A DNA stretch of 64,000 nucleotides from Populus alba (Eukaryota > Streptophyta > Magnoliopsida > Malpighiales > Salicaceae): positions 2,976,001-3,040,000 of the forward strand of contig NC_133302.1 of NCBI RefSeq assembly GCF_005239225.2, read 5' to 3'. The notes under the pieces were generated by a model. The model was given only the letters and a program-made list of their open reading frames with translations, was not told the DNA's origin and searched no databases. Shown piece after piece: positions 33,830-44,464 of the stretch (positions are counted from its first letter, which is position 1; each line of letters begins with the position of its first letter). The position numbers and the translations under genes were made by a program.

Positions 33830-35551
33830 CAGCATAATCTGCACCTTTCTTTTCTTTTGATTACACCATTCTTTATTTCCTCTTTCCTGAATATATTCAA
33901 AGAGAAAAATAAATTTGTTTAAAGGAAAAAAGAAAAAAAAAATTGTTTCCAGAAGTACTGCAAGAATCAACTGACATTTACAGTATACAACAACAATGTA
34001 ATGATGGTTCTGCATACCCTAGAAATACATCTAGTTCTTGTCTGAGTCTGGATCGAATTATTTAGCTCATCTAGGATGAGAGTTTAATTTTTATGTTATC
34101 ATTTTGGATTTGAATGTTGAGACAGAGACGGAAATTTTCGATGAATTTATTCGTTTGAATGCGAACCTGAAGAAGAAAAAAAAGGCTTAGGGCCTAGGCT
34201 TTTAGTTGTGGTTGACAGGTTGTAGTTATGATCGTAAAAGTATATGTTGTTAAAATGATTTCATGTTAATTTCAAATCTCAAAAACTTGGTTTTAGGAAT
34301 TTTATAAAATGATTAGAAGAAAAAAAAACAAAGAACTCTTAAGAACTTGAAGAAATAAAAGTTCTTTTTTTAGTCAAATGTGCTCTTAGTTTCCAGGTGC
34401 TAAGTTTGGTTGGTCACTTTATAGATCATATTAGAGTTGGATTTTGCTCCTTCTAATGCACTAAGATAATGTTTTGTAAATGTTATTTTTTAAAATATTT
34501 TTTATTTAGAAATAAATTGAAATGAAATTTTTTTTTGTTTTTTTTAAATTTATTTTTAACATTAAAACATTCTAAAATTAAAAAAAATTAATTTAAAATA
34601 TTAAAATCAAATGCATTAACTTAAAATAATAAATTTATAAAATATTTTTTTTAAAAAAAATAAAATCCCAGCCAAAAAATCAAAATCAAAATCAAACGGG
34701 TGTTAATTTAGAACATTCACATGCATTACTTGTGATATCAAAAAATAAATATGCTTATGGTCGTTAACTTTAGGGTTTGTGGATTAGTCGAGGTATGTAT
34801 AAACTAATCCGAATATTCATATTAATTAAAAAATAAATAAAAAAAAAATAAACATGCTTTAATTTAGAAGATTCCCATTACTTTGATTCAATTTAAACGG
34901 ATTAAAAAAATTTCATAGACAGGTTATCTATTGTATTATGTTTATGGTTTTTTCATTAATTTCTCAAAATTAAAACTATAAAGTTTAAAAATTAATTTAT
35001 AAATAATAAAACAATCAAGTTTAAATTTCAAATCTATACAGTAAAATCCTAAACATAAGAATTATAAATCATGTGTTATATTTAAAATATATTTATATTA
35101 AAAATAGTAAATAAATCAGGCGAGGCCGGGTTGGGGCTTGCTTCAATTGAAGTCCTCGTCTACCTTTGTCTCCACATCTACTTAAATCGGATAAAAAATC
35201 CAATTTAATCAAATCAAAATAACTTCAAATATCCACTAGATAAAATAAAATTAAACAAATGCTAGCCCTTCATCTACTGTTAAAAAAGAGAGAGAGAAAA
35301 AAAACAATCGAAGTCTCTTACATAGGACATACTTGTATAGATATAGGAAGTATTCTACATGTACAGACCATGCCGCGCCCTCAAGGGCACCTCCCTGCCA
35401 TGGAAAGAGCCCTCAAGTTAAGCAATGCATGTTCTCAAGCATTGCTCCCCTGTTTTATTCTCTACTCTATTTTTTTAAAGCACTCTCCCTCCTTGCCCTT
35501 TGAACATCTTCGACAACTCATTCCCATGGAAATACATGCATTTGTTTACAG
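33830..35551. other. Intergenic DNA downstream of ORP, no supported gene
   Basis: 33830-34080 is the ORP 3' flank and recurs at 63738-64000. 34460-34710 is A/T homopolymer-rich. The open frame at 35259-35636 has no recognisable domain and overlaps AT-rich DNA with transposon-like wording, so I do not call it. Confidence 0.5.
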
Positions 35552-35912
35552 GGATGGCTATGGATACTCATTGGTCAAGTATTTTACTGCTCGAGTTCGA
35601 CTTTGTATAAATTTTTTATACCAAAAACTAACTTGATTAGATTTCGAGTACCTATCAAATATTTATAATTTAGACTCAAATCTCGAATGCTATAATTTAC
35701 AATTATTTAATATATAATTGCCTTGATATACATGTAATTTTCTTAAATTTTAAGGCTATTTATTTATTTCGGGTTCTGTTGAGTAAATCAATATCCATAC
35801 CCAATCCAACACTTGACTTTTTATATTTGGGTTTTACTTAAACCTGATCGGGTCTAAAAAATCCATACTCATTGTAGTTGGTATGAATTGGATTTGGTCA
35901 AATTGCTATCCT
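35552..35912. mobile_element. Possible small hAT-like TIR element (remnant)
   Basis: The left edge 'agggatggctatgga' and the right edge, reverse-complemented 'aaggatagcaatttga', are imperfect inverted matches. The interior contains 'gggttttacttaaacctgat' wording of the type seen in small plant hAT elements. No 8-bp duplication was found, so the ends are uncertain. Confidence 0.25.
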
Positions 35913-36873
35913 TATTTAATCAATAAATTTCTTCTCTCAAACTTATTTTTTACCTTAAAATTAAAATTGTATCGGGTTTTGAGCTAAATTATGAATTGAA
36001 ATAGATTTAATAACTTTGTTATTCATAATATTTAAAATTGACTTGTATAAACTTATTTTTAAGTTGTGACAGAGTTCTTGTGCCAAGTTATTATCTATTG
36101 CCATCCATAAACATTTTTAAATAAAATATTTACAATGACAATGGTGTAAATTTATACTTGAAGAATAGTTAGGGCATATACCTATAACTAAGACACCTAT
36201 TCTAATCGATGCCCTTTCTTGTATGGATATCCACCAAGGAAACTGCTATTAAAATTAGCTTTTATAATGGTTTTGTATACCTTATTAATTGTGACAGTTT
36301 CTGTATATATGGTAATTAGTGACTCACACTTCACTTGTCTTCTTCCCATATGCCATTGTTTAAAGTCTGGACAGAATATTTAACACTAGCTAAAGAAATT
36401 TATATACCACTATAGCTTTGAGAAATAAAATGGAAAATACACAAAAAAAAAAAAAAACAGAGCAATGTTCAAACCTTTAGAGGATAAATTATAAAGAAAT
36501 AAAAATAATATATTCCTTAATTTGGTCAAAAACCCAAGTTATAAAGAATAAAACTTAATTCATAATTTATTGACTATTTTTTGTATTTTTTAAAAATAAA
36601 ATCAATTCTGATTAATTTAGATTAATTTTTTAACATGTAATTTGAATTTTATTCTAAATTAATTATCAAATTAAGTTTTATAATTATAGTTGAGGGAGAG
36701 ATTGGGAGCATAATAATAGTTTTTTTTCTCTTCCTTGGTGAAATTGATCAAATTCTAATCAACTTTATTAAAAAATAATTTGAGATGCAAATCATGTTTA
36801 GGGTTTGAAGAATTTAAGAAAAGTCTAAGTAAATTATTTTGCTTGGATAAACCATGCATTGTCTTGTACAACT
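35913..36873. other. AT-rich intergenic DNA, no gene
   Basis: No coding or RNA signal and no clear element ends. Confidence 0.6.
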
Positions 36874-36889
36874 AAGATGCACTGCCTTA

Positions 36890-37089
36890 ACACTTGAGGG
36901 TTTAGCCCAATTGGTCAACTGCAAAGCTTGTCTTTGCGAAGGTCCTGGGTTCGATCCTCAAGAGTACCAGCCTGTCACCCCCGTGATGCCTTACCTGCCT
37001 ACTAGGCTTGCAGGATGTTCAGTAGGCCCTGAGATTAGTTGTGGTGCGCGTAAGCTGGCCCGGACACCCAGGGTCATAAAAAAAAAAAA
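36890..37089 (+). mobile_element. tRNA-derived SINE with 16-bp target duplications
   Basis: A 200-bp element with an RNA polymerase III promoter: A box TAGCCCAATTGG (36903-36914) and B box GGTTCGATCC (36948-36957). The body is GC-rich and ends in a poly(A) tail starting at about 37078. AAGATGCACTGCCTTA occurs directly before it (36874-36889) and after the tail (37090-37105), a perfect 16-bp target duplication. Poplar and willow carry several SINE families of this kind, and I cannot assign the family. The perfect duplication suggests a fairly recent insertion. The open frame that spans it is not a gene. Confidence 0.9.
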
Positions 37090-37105
37090 AAGATGCACTG
37101 CCTTA

Positions 37106-38430
37106 CTAAAAAAATTAAAAAAGTATTGTGTATATGCTGGAGATGTTGTCGGTCCAAGCAAAATTATTCTACATTATCATCTTAAATTTTAAATAACAAA
37201 AATCTTAAATTGGTAAAAAAATAATTTTTTATCTATATATTAATTAAGTAATGAATAAATTATTTTATATCTAGCAATAATATATTTGATTTAGTATCAC
37301 AAAAAGTGAAAAAAAAAAGAATGTACAAAAACAAAAAAAAAACTTGGAAACACCTACCATCGTGTACTCCATCTAATTAAACTGAACTACTCACATATAC
37401 TTATTAATAGCCCATATTAAATTGATACGATTTGTATTTCTATTTTTATATGTTTTTTTTCATTTTTTAATCTATTTTTTTTTAATATACAAATCACTAA
37501 AATCATATAAACTTTAATTTGATTGTTAATTATCATATCTAGTTTAATTTAAATATATACAATAATAATTGCTTTATTTTTTATAAAAATATATAAAATA
37601 TTAAAAAAAAAAAGCCAATTGAAAACAAGTTTTAAAATAAAAATAGAAACTTGACAAATCTATTAAATAATAAAGAATGATTTGTTCATGATCTCTTTCA
37701 TTTTTATTTTTTTGAAGTCAATTACACTCTACATAGTGTTTGTGGGTTGCATTATCAATCACACCATCTTTAAATTAATCCAATTTACATAAATCAAGAA
37801 AATGTTCTTCCTACCTTAATTATTTCTTCCCTTTCTCCCAAATATCCCTAAAATACCCAACTAAACCCTAAATTCCTCAACAATACCTCACGCACCCTAA
37901 ATCATCGTTAACTAAAATCTGAAATGGCTCACGGGTTATTTTTTTAACCAACTCTCAATTTATTGATTTTTTTATTAAAATAATATTGTTTTATTACCCG
38001 ACCTTAACCGTGTAGGTTTTACTAAAAATACCCAAAGCCTAAGCCCATTTTAGTCACTATATTTCTTAAAACACAAAAAAATGATCCCTCTCTGCAACAA
38101 AGCCTGCTGACAACCTTCCCTGGACAGACACCAAAAACAACAACAACAGATGACCCATTCCTCTCTCCTCTCTCTTTGGTCTTTTGCCTTTCTCTTCCTT
38201 TCCGTTGTTTTTTTTCTGCCATTTCTCTCGCCCATTCTTCAAAGCAACTGGAAAGCTACGTTTTTGTTTTTGTTTTTTGACTCACAAAAGAGCAAGAAAA
38301 CCGTTTAAGAATATAGCACAGTCGTCGAAAATGTTTCTGCCGGTGCAATTACCGGTATAAAAAGCAAAATGCAAGAGACCCTTCTGCCACACTATCAGAA
38401 AACCCCGAAAATCAAAGCCAAAAAACAGCA
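37106..38430. other. Intergenic DNA before the PIP5K relic
   Basis: AT-rich to about 37990. From 38050 to 38430 the sequence is less AT-rich and resembles a plant 5' leader or promoter region. No open frame is supported. Confidence 0.5.
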
Positions 38431-38435
38431 AAAAT

Positions 38436-41400
38436 ATGTCTCTGCTAGTCCCCTCACCGTGCCATATAGTGACCACAAGAACCCGATCCCAGCCCAACTA
38501 TCAGCGCGTGACTCCCACGTGTGAGGCGACGACCACCACCATCACTTCTCGTATTGACACCGGCTGTTCCTTGATGGAGAAGGTGCTGCCCAATAGGGAA
38601 TATTTATACTGGGGGGTTGCAGTGGATGGTGTGCCACATGGAAGGGGAAGTATTGTGGTGTGATGGGTGTATGTATGGGGAGTGAGAGTGGAAGAGAGGA
38701 GAAGGCTAATGGCAGGTGAAAGTTTTCTTGGCTATCAGGAGCTACTTATATGAAATTGGTCAGTTTAAAGTTAGGGAGAATGGCCATGGTTACGATACTT
38801 TTATTGGTGTAGATGGTGAAGTTTTAGTGGAAACTTAGGTGAGTGATAAAGGCATGGCTTTGGTGAGAAAGGTATGCCACTAGGGATGTTTTATCAAGGT
38901 TTGTGGAAGTTTAATTTGCAAGATAGGAAGGGAAGTATAGGTGTATATTGGAATGAGTATGTTAGTGAGTGGAAACATGGGGTGATATCTAAGAAAGGGG
39001 TATTGGTTTGCGCTAATGGGAAGAGGTATGAAGGGTACTGGGAAAATGGGGTGCCTAAAGGGAAAGGAATGTTTACATTTGGTAGTGGGAATGTGAATGG
39101 GAGAGTTCTTGGTGGTGGTGGAGAGGATTCCTAAAGTCAAGGTTAGTAATTTAGCATACCCTAAATTCTCAATTCAAACATGTTACAAAGCAGAAAATGT
39201 ATGAAAGTGATTATTACTTAAGTAGCAATACGTATAGGGCAAGTAATTTGGTTCTATATACAATTTCGTCTTAGACACTCATTACAATTTAATTTTTAAT
39301 TTTATCATGTGAATAGATTTTCACAACCTATTGTGAACCATATTCAGGTGGAACAATAATTGATGTTACTTATTAAGATGCTTTCCAAGTTACTACCAAC
39401 ATGTTTGCTAGTACAAGAACTCCCTGGTAACGAAGTTCTTTGGTGTACATTGTGTTAAACCAGTGGGAGGTCAAAAGGTATAATCACGACGGTGCAGTTT
39501 TCATTGAGATGTTCTTTCTACATAATGTATAATCATATTCTAATTATTGTTCACAATGCAATGTAATTCCAGACTCGTTTTTTGTAATGGGAAAACCTGT
39601 TTTGTTCCGAGTAATCGTATCCATAAACACTTTGACTTGAAAGGCTCTTCTCATGGACGCATGACTGACAAGCTTAAAGGTGAAATTGATGAAACAACCA
39701 CACTTAAGGACCTCGATCTAAGCTTTGTATTTCGCCTGGAACGGTCATGGTTTAATGAACTCATTAGGTAGATTCCACAGCATTGCACTTTTTTCATTTT
39801 GTTCCAAATTTTGCATCCTTTATCTTGTTCTTTGGTGAGGCACTAATCTTGAGAGGTTAACATGTGTTTGTCTTCTGTTCTTTCTTTCTCAATCAAATTT
39901 ATAGGGACTGTGAATTCTTAGAAGCAGAGAGAATTATGGATTATAGTCTTCTAATTGGTCTTCACTTCCGTGATGATTACTCTAGGGAGGAGATGATGTC
40001 GCCAAATGACAAGCCTTTTGGTAAATTTCTTTTATCCTTGTAATTCTGCTACCTTAAAAATTTTACAACAATCGACATTGAGGTAATTTGGTTTTGTGTT
40101 TCTGTATCAGAAAAAAGAATCACATTCACGAGGAAACATCGATGCGGCTTTTATCATTTGCTGTGCCCAATATGGATTGGGTCATGGAAGGCCGGTATGT
40201 ATTTTCCTTTTCTGAATTCATGTTTTTTCCCCTCCTAATTGTTAGTGCCTTGCTTTGTTTCTGCTTTCCTTTTCCCAAATCTATTTTCCTTATGTTAGAT
40301 TTTAGCCCTTGTATTTTTTACGGCAAGCAAAGACATTTTTCCATGCTATCTCTGTTTTGGGAATGTGTGCATGTGAAGCGGTGACAAAGAACTTTGATGA
40401 AAGATATAAATCGTCAAGTATAGATGATTATCGCAAAGATTATGCTTAGAGATGTTAAACTACATGATACATAGTCTATTTTTGGAAATTGGATCTTTGA
40501 CTTGTTGTTGTCTGCCGGCTTCTCAGATGGTCCTGTTTTTAAATTTAGCTTTGGTTGCCATCAAAAGTCTAAATGTTGGGGCCTTGAAGTGGTGTGGCAT
40601 CTTCTTTTCTACTAGGCATGTGCCACATGTTTAACTTAGTTGCCTATGGACCTTAGTATGGTTTGAAAAGCAATGAAGACTGCTTCTTAAAATATCAATA
40701 AATCATCCAACCAATGAAATTTGAGATATAATTCACAAAAAGTGAAGCTATAATTTGTGTTTGAGCTTTTTCTTTTTTTAATAGTGAATCATTTTTCCTT
40801 TCCCACATTGGAGCCCTGCATTTAATTAATGATTTATTCCTTTGAATTCAATTCCTATTTGTTGGAATGACTCAAAGTGACTTAGGCTGTAGTGGCGAAA
40901 TTGGGGGTAGTTTGTGGAGACCTTCTTGCTTTCTTAGATAGAAACAAACTTTTACTTAGTCCTATTCTAGGCCCTTTTAGACGTTCAAATATAAATTATT
41001 AATGTGATTGACAACTGAAGCATTGATCTTTAAGTCTGCTCTGTCCTACAATGTTTTAGCCAATAATGATGCCTTAAAACCATGGTTGTAAATCAATGCT
41101 ATTTTATCTGCCCGGAACATTGAAAATCAATGTGAAAAGGAAAATTAATGATGAAAAGTGTCTTCAAAGCGTAAGATTCGGCTGTGGTTGAGTGATCATT
41201 GTCATTGTTATCACATTTTGTTCTTCGTTTTGTTACTTTGAATTTTGGTGATTGTGTGATGCAATGTCAAGATTTTAAATGGCGCTGCATGCTTGTAGTA
41301 CTCATATGAAATCTGTTCCAGGGGGCCATTCATCTGACTGGGGGCAAATGTGCCTGCAAGAGCCGAGCATGTAATGAGGACTACTGAAATGGATCAGTAC

Positions 41401-41630
41401 ATGGGGGGTGGAAGTAACAATTCAACACCTTCACACAATGGTAAAGAGATCTTCAATGTAGTTCTTCACTTTGGTATCATTGACATCCTCCAGGATTTTG
41501 ATATCAGCAAAAAGCTAGAGCATGCATACAAGTGGATCCCATGTCTATCTCAGCTGTTGATCCCAAGTTATACTCGAAAAGATTCTGAGGTTTCATACAT
41601 AGAATCTTCATAGAGGACAAGTAATGGATG
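38436..41630 (+). pseudogene. PIP5K: PI4P 5-kinase pseudogene (MORN repeats + kinase core)
   Basis: Plant type B PIP5Ks make PI(4,5)P2 at the plasma membrane. The 5' part encodes MORN repeats: YLYWGVAVDGVPHGRG (about 38600), KFSWLSGATY, YQGLWKFNLQDRKG and KRYEGYWENGVPKGKGMFTF (to about 39110), interrupted by several stops. Kinase exons follow: 39385-39477 (KNSLVTKFFGVHCVKPVGGQK, one stop before it), 39573-39767 ([15 protein letters not shown]...[15 protein letters not shown], frameshifts at its start), 39905-40020 ([20 protein letters not shown]), and 41320-41630 ([13 protein letters not shown]...[20 protein letters not shown], then a frameshift and stops before [14 protein letters not shown]). 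The segment that should contain the nucleotide-binding part is largely missing. It retains intron positions, so it is a decayed genomic duplicate, not a processed copy. Confidence 0.9.
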
Positions 41631-43624
41631 GAAGGAAAGAACAGAAATTTATACATAATTTTTACACTCGAAGATTAAACTCCCAACGACATCCTAAAAG
41701 AAAGATTTATGGGCGATGCATATTGTGAAGGAAGGGACGTTGATTGCTTAAGGTGTTCAATGTTTATGGCTAAATTTTTTAGAGTAGCCATTATGTGGTG
41801 TGTTAACTATGGAGAAGGTCTGAAGGGTTTTGTTGAGCAATCTGAAGAGTGAAGGCAGACAACTAGAGCAATGTGTTTTCTTTAGTTTTTAGCAAGCCAA
41901 GAGCATAGAAAGTAGAGAAATGGTTGCAGAACTGGGGAGGGATTGGAAAATAACAAAGTGTATGTGGGATTGGGATTGAACAAAATTCTTTTTAATGGCA
42001 TGCTATTCAAAATTTTGAAAAAAATGGTTTGCCCCAGTGAGCGAGACAAAAAAGAAGAAAATATTCAAAGACCACCTTGGCCTCTCTCTTTCTCACTCTC
42101 ATATTGATTGAAAATCAAATGGGGTGTTTAATTGCTTTTTCATTGAGTAAGCCATGTAAAGAAGGGAAAGGGAATAAGAAAGATGGGGGAGTGTTTCTTT
42201 ATTTCACTCGTTAAGATAAAGGTAATCCAATTTAAAAAAAAAATAAGAAAGAACATGTTGAGCATTAACATAAAATCTTAACGAGTCTCACTTTTTTATC
42301 CTTTTTATTCTAATCTTCATTTCAATTAGCTTATACACACACAAATTATTTTTTTTCTCTTGCTCTTTATTTCACTCTCTATATTGGAAGTTTTACTTTA
42401 TGACAATAATACATTTTCACAATTGGAGTGTCTTTTTGTGTTCCTTTGAACAATGCCAAGAAGATAAACAGTTCCTTTGAATAATGCCAAGAAGATAAAC
42501 AGTACAACTTTGTGTTCCGTAGTGCTATTTTTCAAGTCAACAAATCTTAGTTACCTAACAAATAATAATTCAATATTAAGATTATTGAGATTGTGTTTTC
42601 AAGATACAAATGGCCTTGAAATTTCAATTTGCTTAGAGTTGAGCATATGAAATGTAGTTGATGTAGTCTTTAAAAATTGTGTTTCATATAATTAGACCTT
42701 TAATTCTTAATTTAGTGATATATACTAGAATTTTACTTGAAACAAAAGACAAAGGTAATCCAATTAAAAAAAAAAAACAAGCACATAAAATCTTTACTAG
42801 TCTCTCTATTTATTGTTCTCTCTTCGGTTTTTATATATCGAAATTAAGTTTTTTACCAACCAATTCTTAGCAAAATCATCCATATATAAATAAATGCATT
42901 CACAAGACATCAAAATCTCCCATCATTCATATTGAATACATGAAGGGTTACATTCATGAAAAACACCCTTTTTAAACATTTATTTGAACTCAAAACCAAT
43001 ATAACAATATGCGAGTAAACTCACTTGCCAATTTCAATCAACAAATTAAATCATAGATGTATATGAAAACATAAGAATTAAATACTATTTTCTTAGACTA
43101 CAAGGATAAATTAATTATTTTCTAAATTAGATTATTGTCATAGGGTTTCTTTAGGTTTTGAGCAATTCAAGTTTGGTGTTTTAACAATGTTTATATTTTT
43201 TTTTTATTTAATAATAGTTCAAGATTTATTATTAATTGGTGTTGGTGCCATAAAGCTAATGACAAACGGCAAGAAAAACAAAAGTTGTATAAACAAAAAG
43301 AAAAATGCCTAAAAATAGTAAAACCATGCAATAATACATAGCAAGATCTTATAGTCAAAACTAACAACACTTTACTTACTAGACTAATTAAGGATGCTCT
43401 CAAAACTTTCCTATATATCGGTAATTTTCATCAATTATTTTAAATTATATATAAAAGAACCAACTCAAATACTATATTCCAATCAATAATCTCTTACTAG
43501 AAAACCAATTTATTTCTAACTAACATCAAGGATTTTCATCTTTTGAAGTGAGGAAAAAAAATGAAACAATATTCAACAAAATTTGTAACTTGAAAATATA
43601 AATTACATCATGCATAATAATTAA
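41631..43624. other. Intergenic DNA, no gene
   Basis: 42437-42500 holds two tandem copies of a 31-bp unit beginning 'gttcctttga'. 42058-42190 is a duplicate of 53395-53515 (shared 'attgattgaaaatcaaa', 'agtaagccatgtaaaga'). The rest is AT-rich without features. Confidence 0.6.
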
Positions 43625-43800
43625 CAACTAGGTTGTCCAGCGGATGGAAAAGATTTCAAAGAGAATTCAATAAAACTTCCAAGCTTGGAAAATAATCTTC
43701 AAGCCAACAAATACATATCAACATGTCAGATGAAAGTATTGTACTGATTTGGAGCAACTTCAAGCATCTCTTTGTAAAATGATCTTGTACTCTCACGTTA
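43625..43800 (-). pseudogene. Decayed TNL exon-3 fragment
   Basis: On the minus strand, scattered phrases line up with TNL exon 3 (46386-46661): a MLEVAPNQ-like start for MKCLNLLQ, a histidine/aspartate stretch, then LKSFPSAGQP for LKCFPSDFT. 'ggttgtccagcggatggaaa' on the plus strand mirrors 'gattgtccaaggtaaaatca' in the gene. It has stops and is much more diverged than the 58-61 kb copy, so it comes from an older duplication. Confidence 0.6.
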
Positions 43801-44089
43801 ATCAACGTCAACAATACGCCCCTCTCCATCACTTTTAATTAAGAAACTTACTTTATAATTAAAAAGGTCAATATCACATCTTTTTCATTCTTGTTTTAAA
43901 ATATTGAGTTTGAAATAAAATATAAAAACATTATTCAATTTTTTATTTTAATGTAAAAAAACAAAAATCAGTTTTCAATATTTTCTAAATAAACTAAAGT
44001 GATTTTAATAAAATATGTTAGTGAGTGTTGGCTTTTTTTTTTTCAAAAAATAATTATTAAAGTTATAATTTATTTTTAAGTGATATTCG

Positions 44090-44464
44090 TTAGATCTAAT
44101 TATTAAAGATAATATTTATTTTTTATACTAAATAAGAAAAAAATATTATCATAAAATTAAGAAAAAAAAATAAAACCAAGGAGACTCTAAATATTTAATA
44201 AAAAAATATTCTTAAAGATAATACTTAATTTATTAGATTAAATAAGAAAAATAAAATAATTAAAGATGATATTTAATCTCTTAAATTAAATAGAATAAAA
44301 TAGAAATAACTAAAGGAAATATGTATTCTTACCAAAAAGCCTTAAATATTTAATATTTTTTTTATTAAAGATGATATTTAATTTGTTATATTAAATAATA
44401 ATAATGAAATAATTAAAGATAATATTTAAATCTGATAAATTAAATAGAATATAATAAAAAATAA
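44090..44464. repeat. Duplicate of TNL intron-4 and exon-5 border sequence
   Basis: 44110-44255 matches 45095-45235, which is intron 4 of the TNL (shared 'tattatcataaaattaagaa', 'aatatttaataaaaaaatat'). 'gaaatatgtattcttacc' also occurs at 44316 and at the exon-5 border (44470). The intron/exon-5 region was therefore duplicated locally, and the outer copy has lost its exon. Confidence 0.6.

Noticed and set aside
35259..35636. 125-residue open frame.
   Set aside because: No domain, no splice or promoter context, and it crosses the edge of a transposon-like remnant.
36854..37192. 112-residue open frame.
   Set aside because: It spans the SINE, and translation of the SINE body accounts for it.
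38880..39140. 86-residue minus-strand open frame.
   Set aside because: It is antisense to the MORN repeats of the PIP5K relic, whose plus-strand reading matches a known family.
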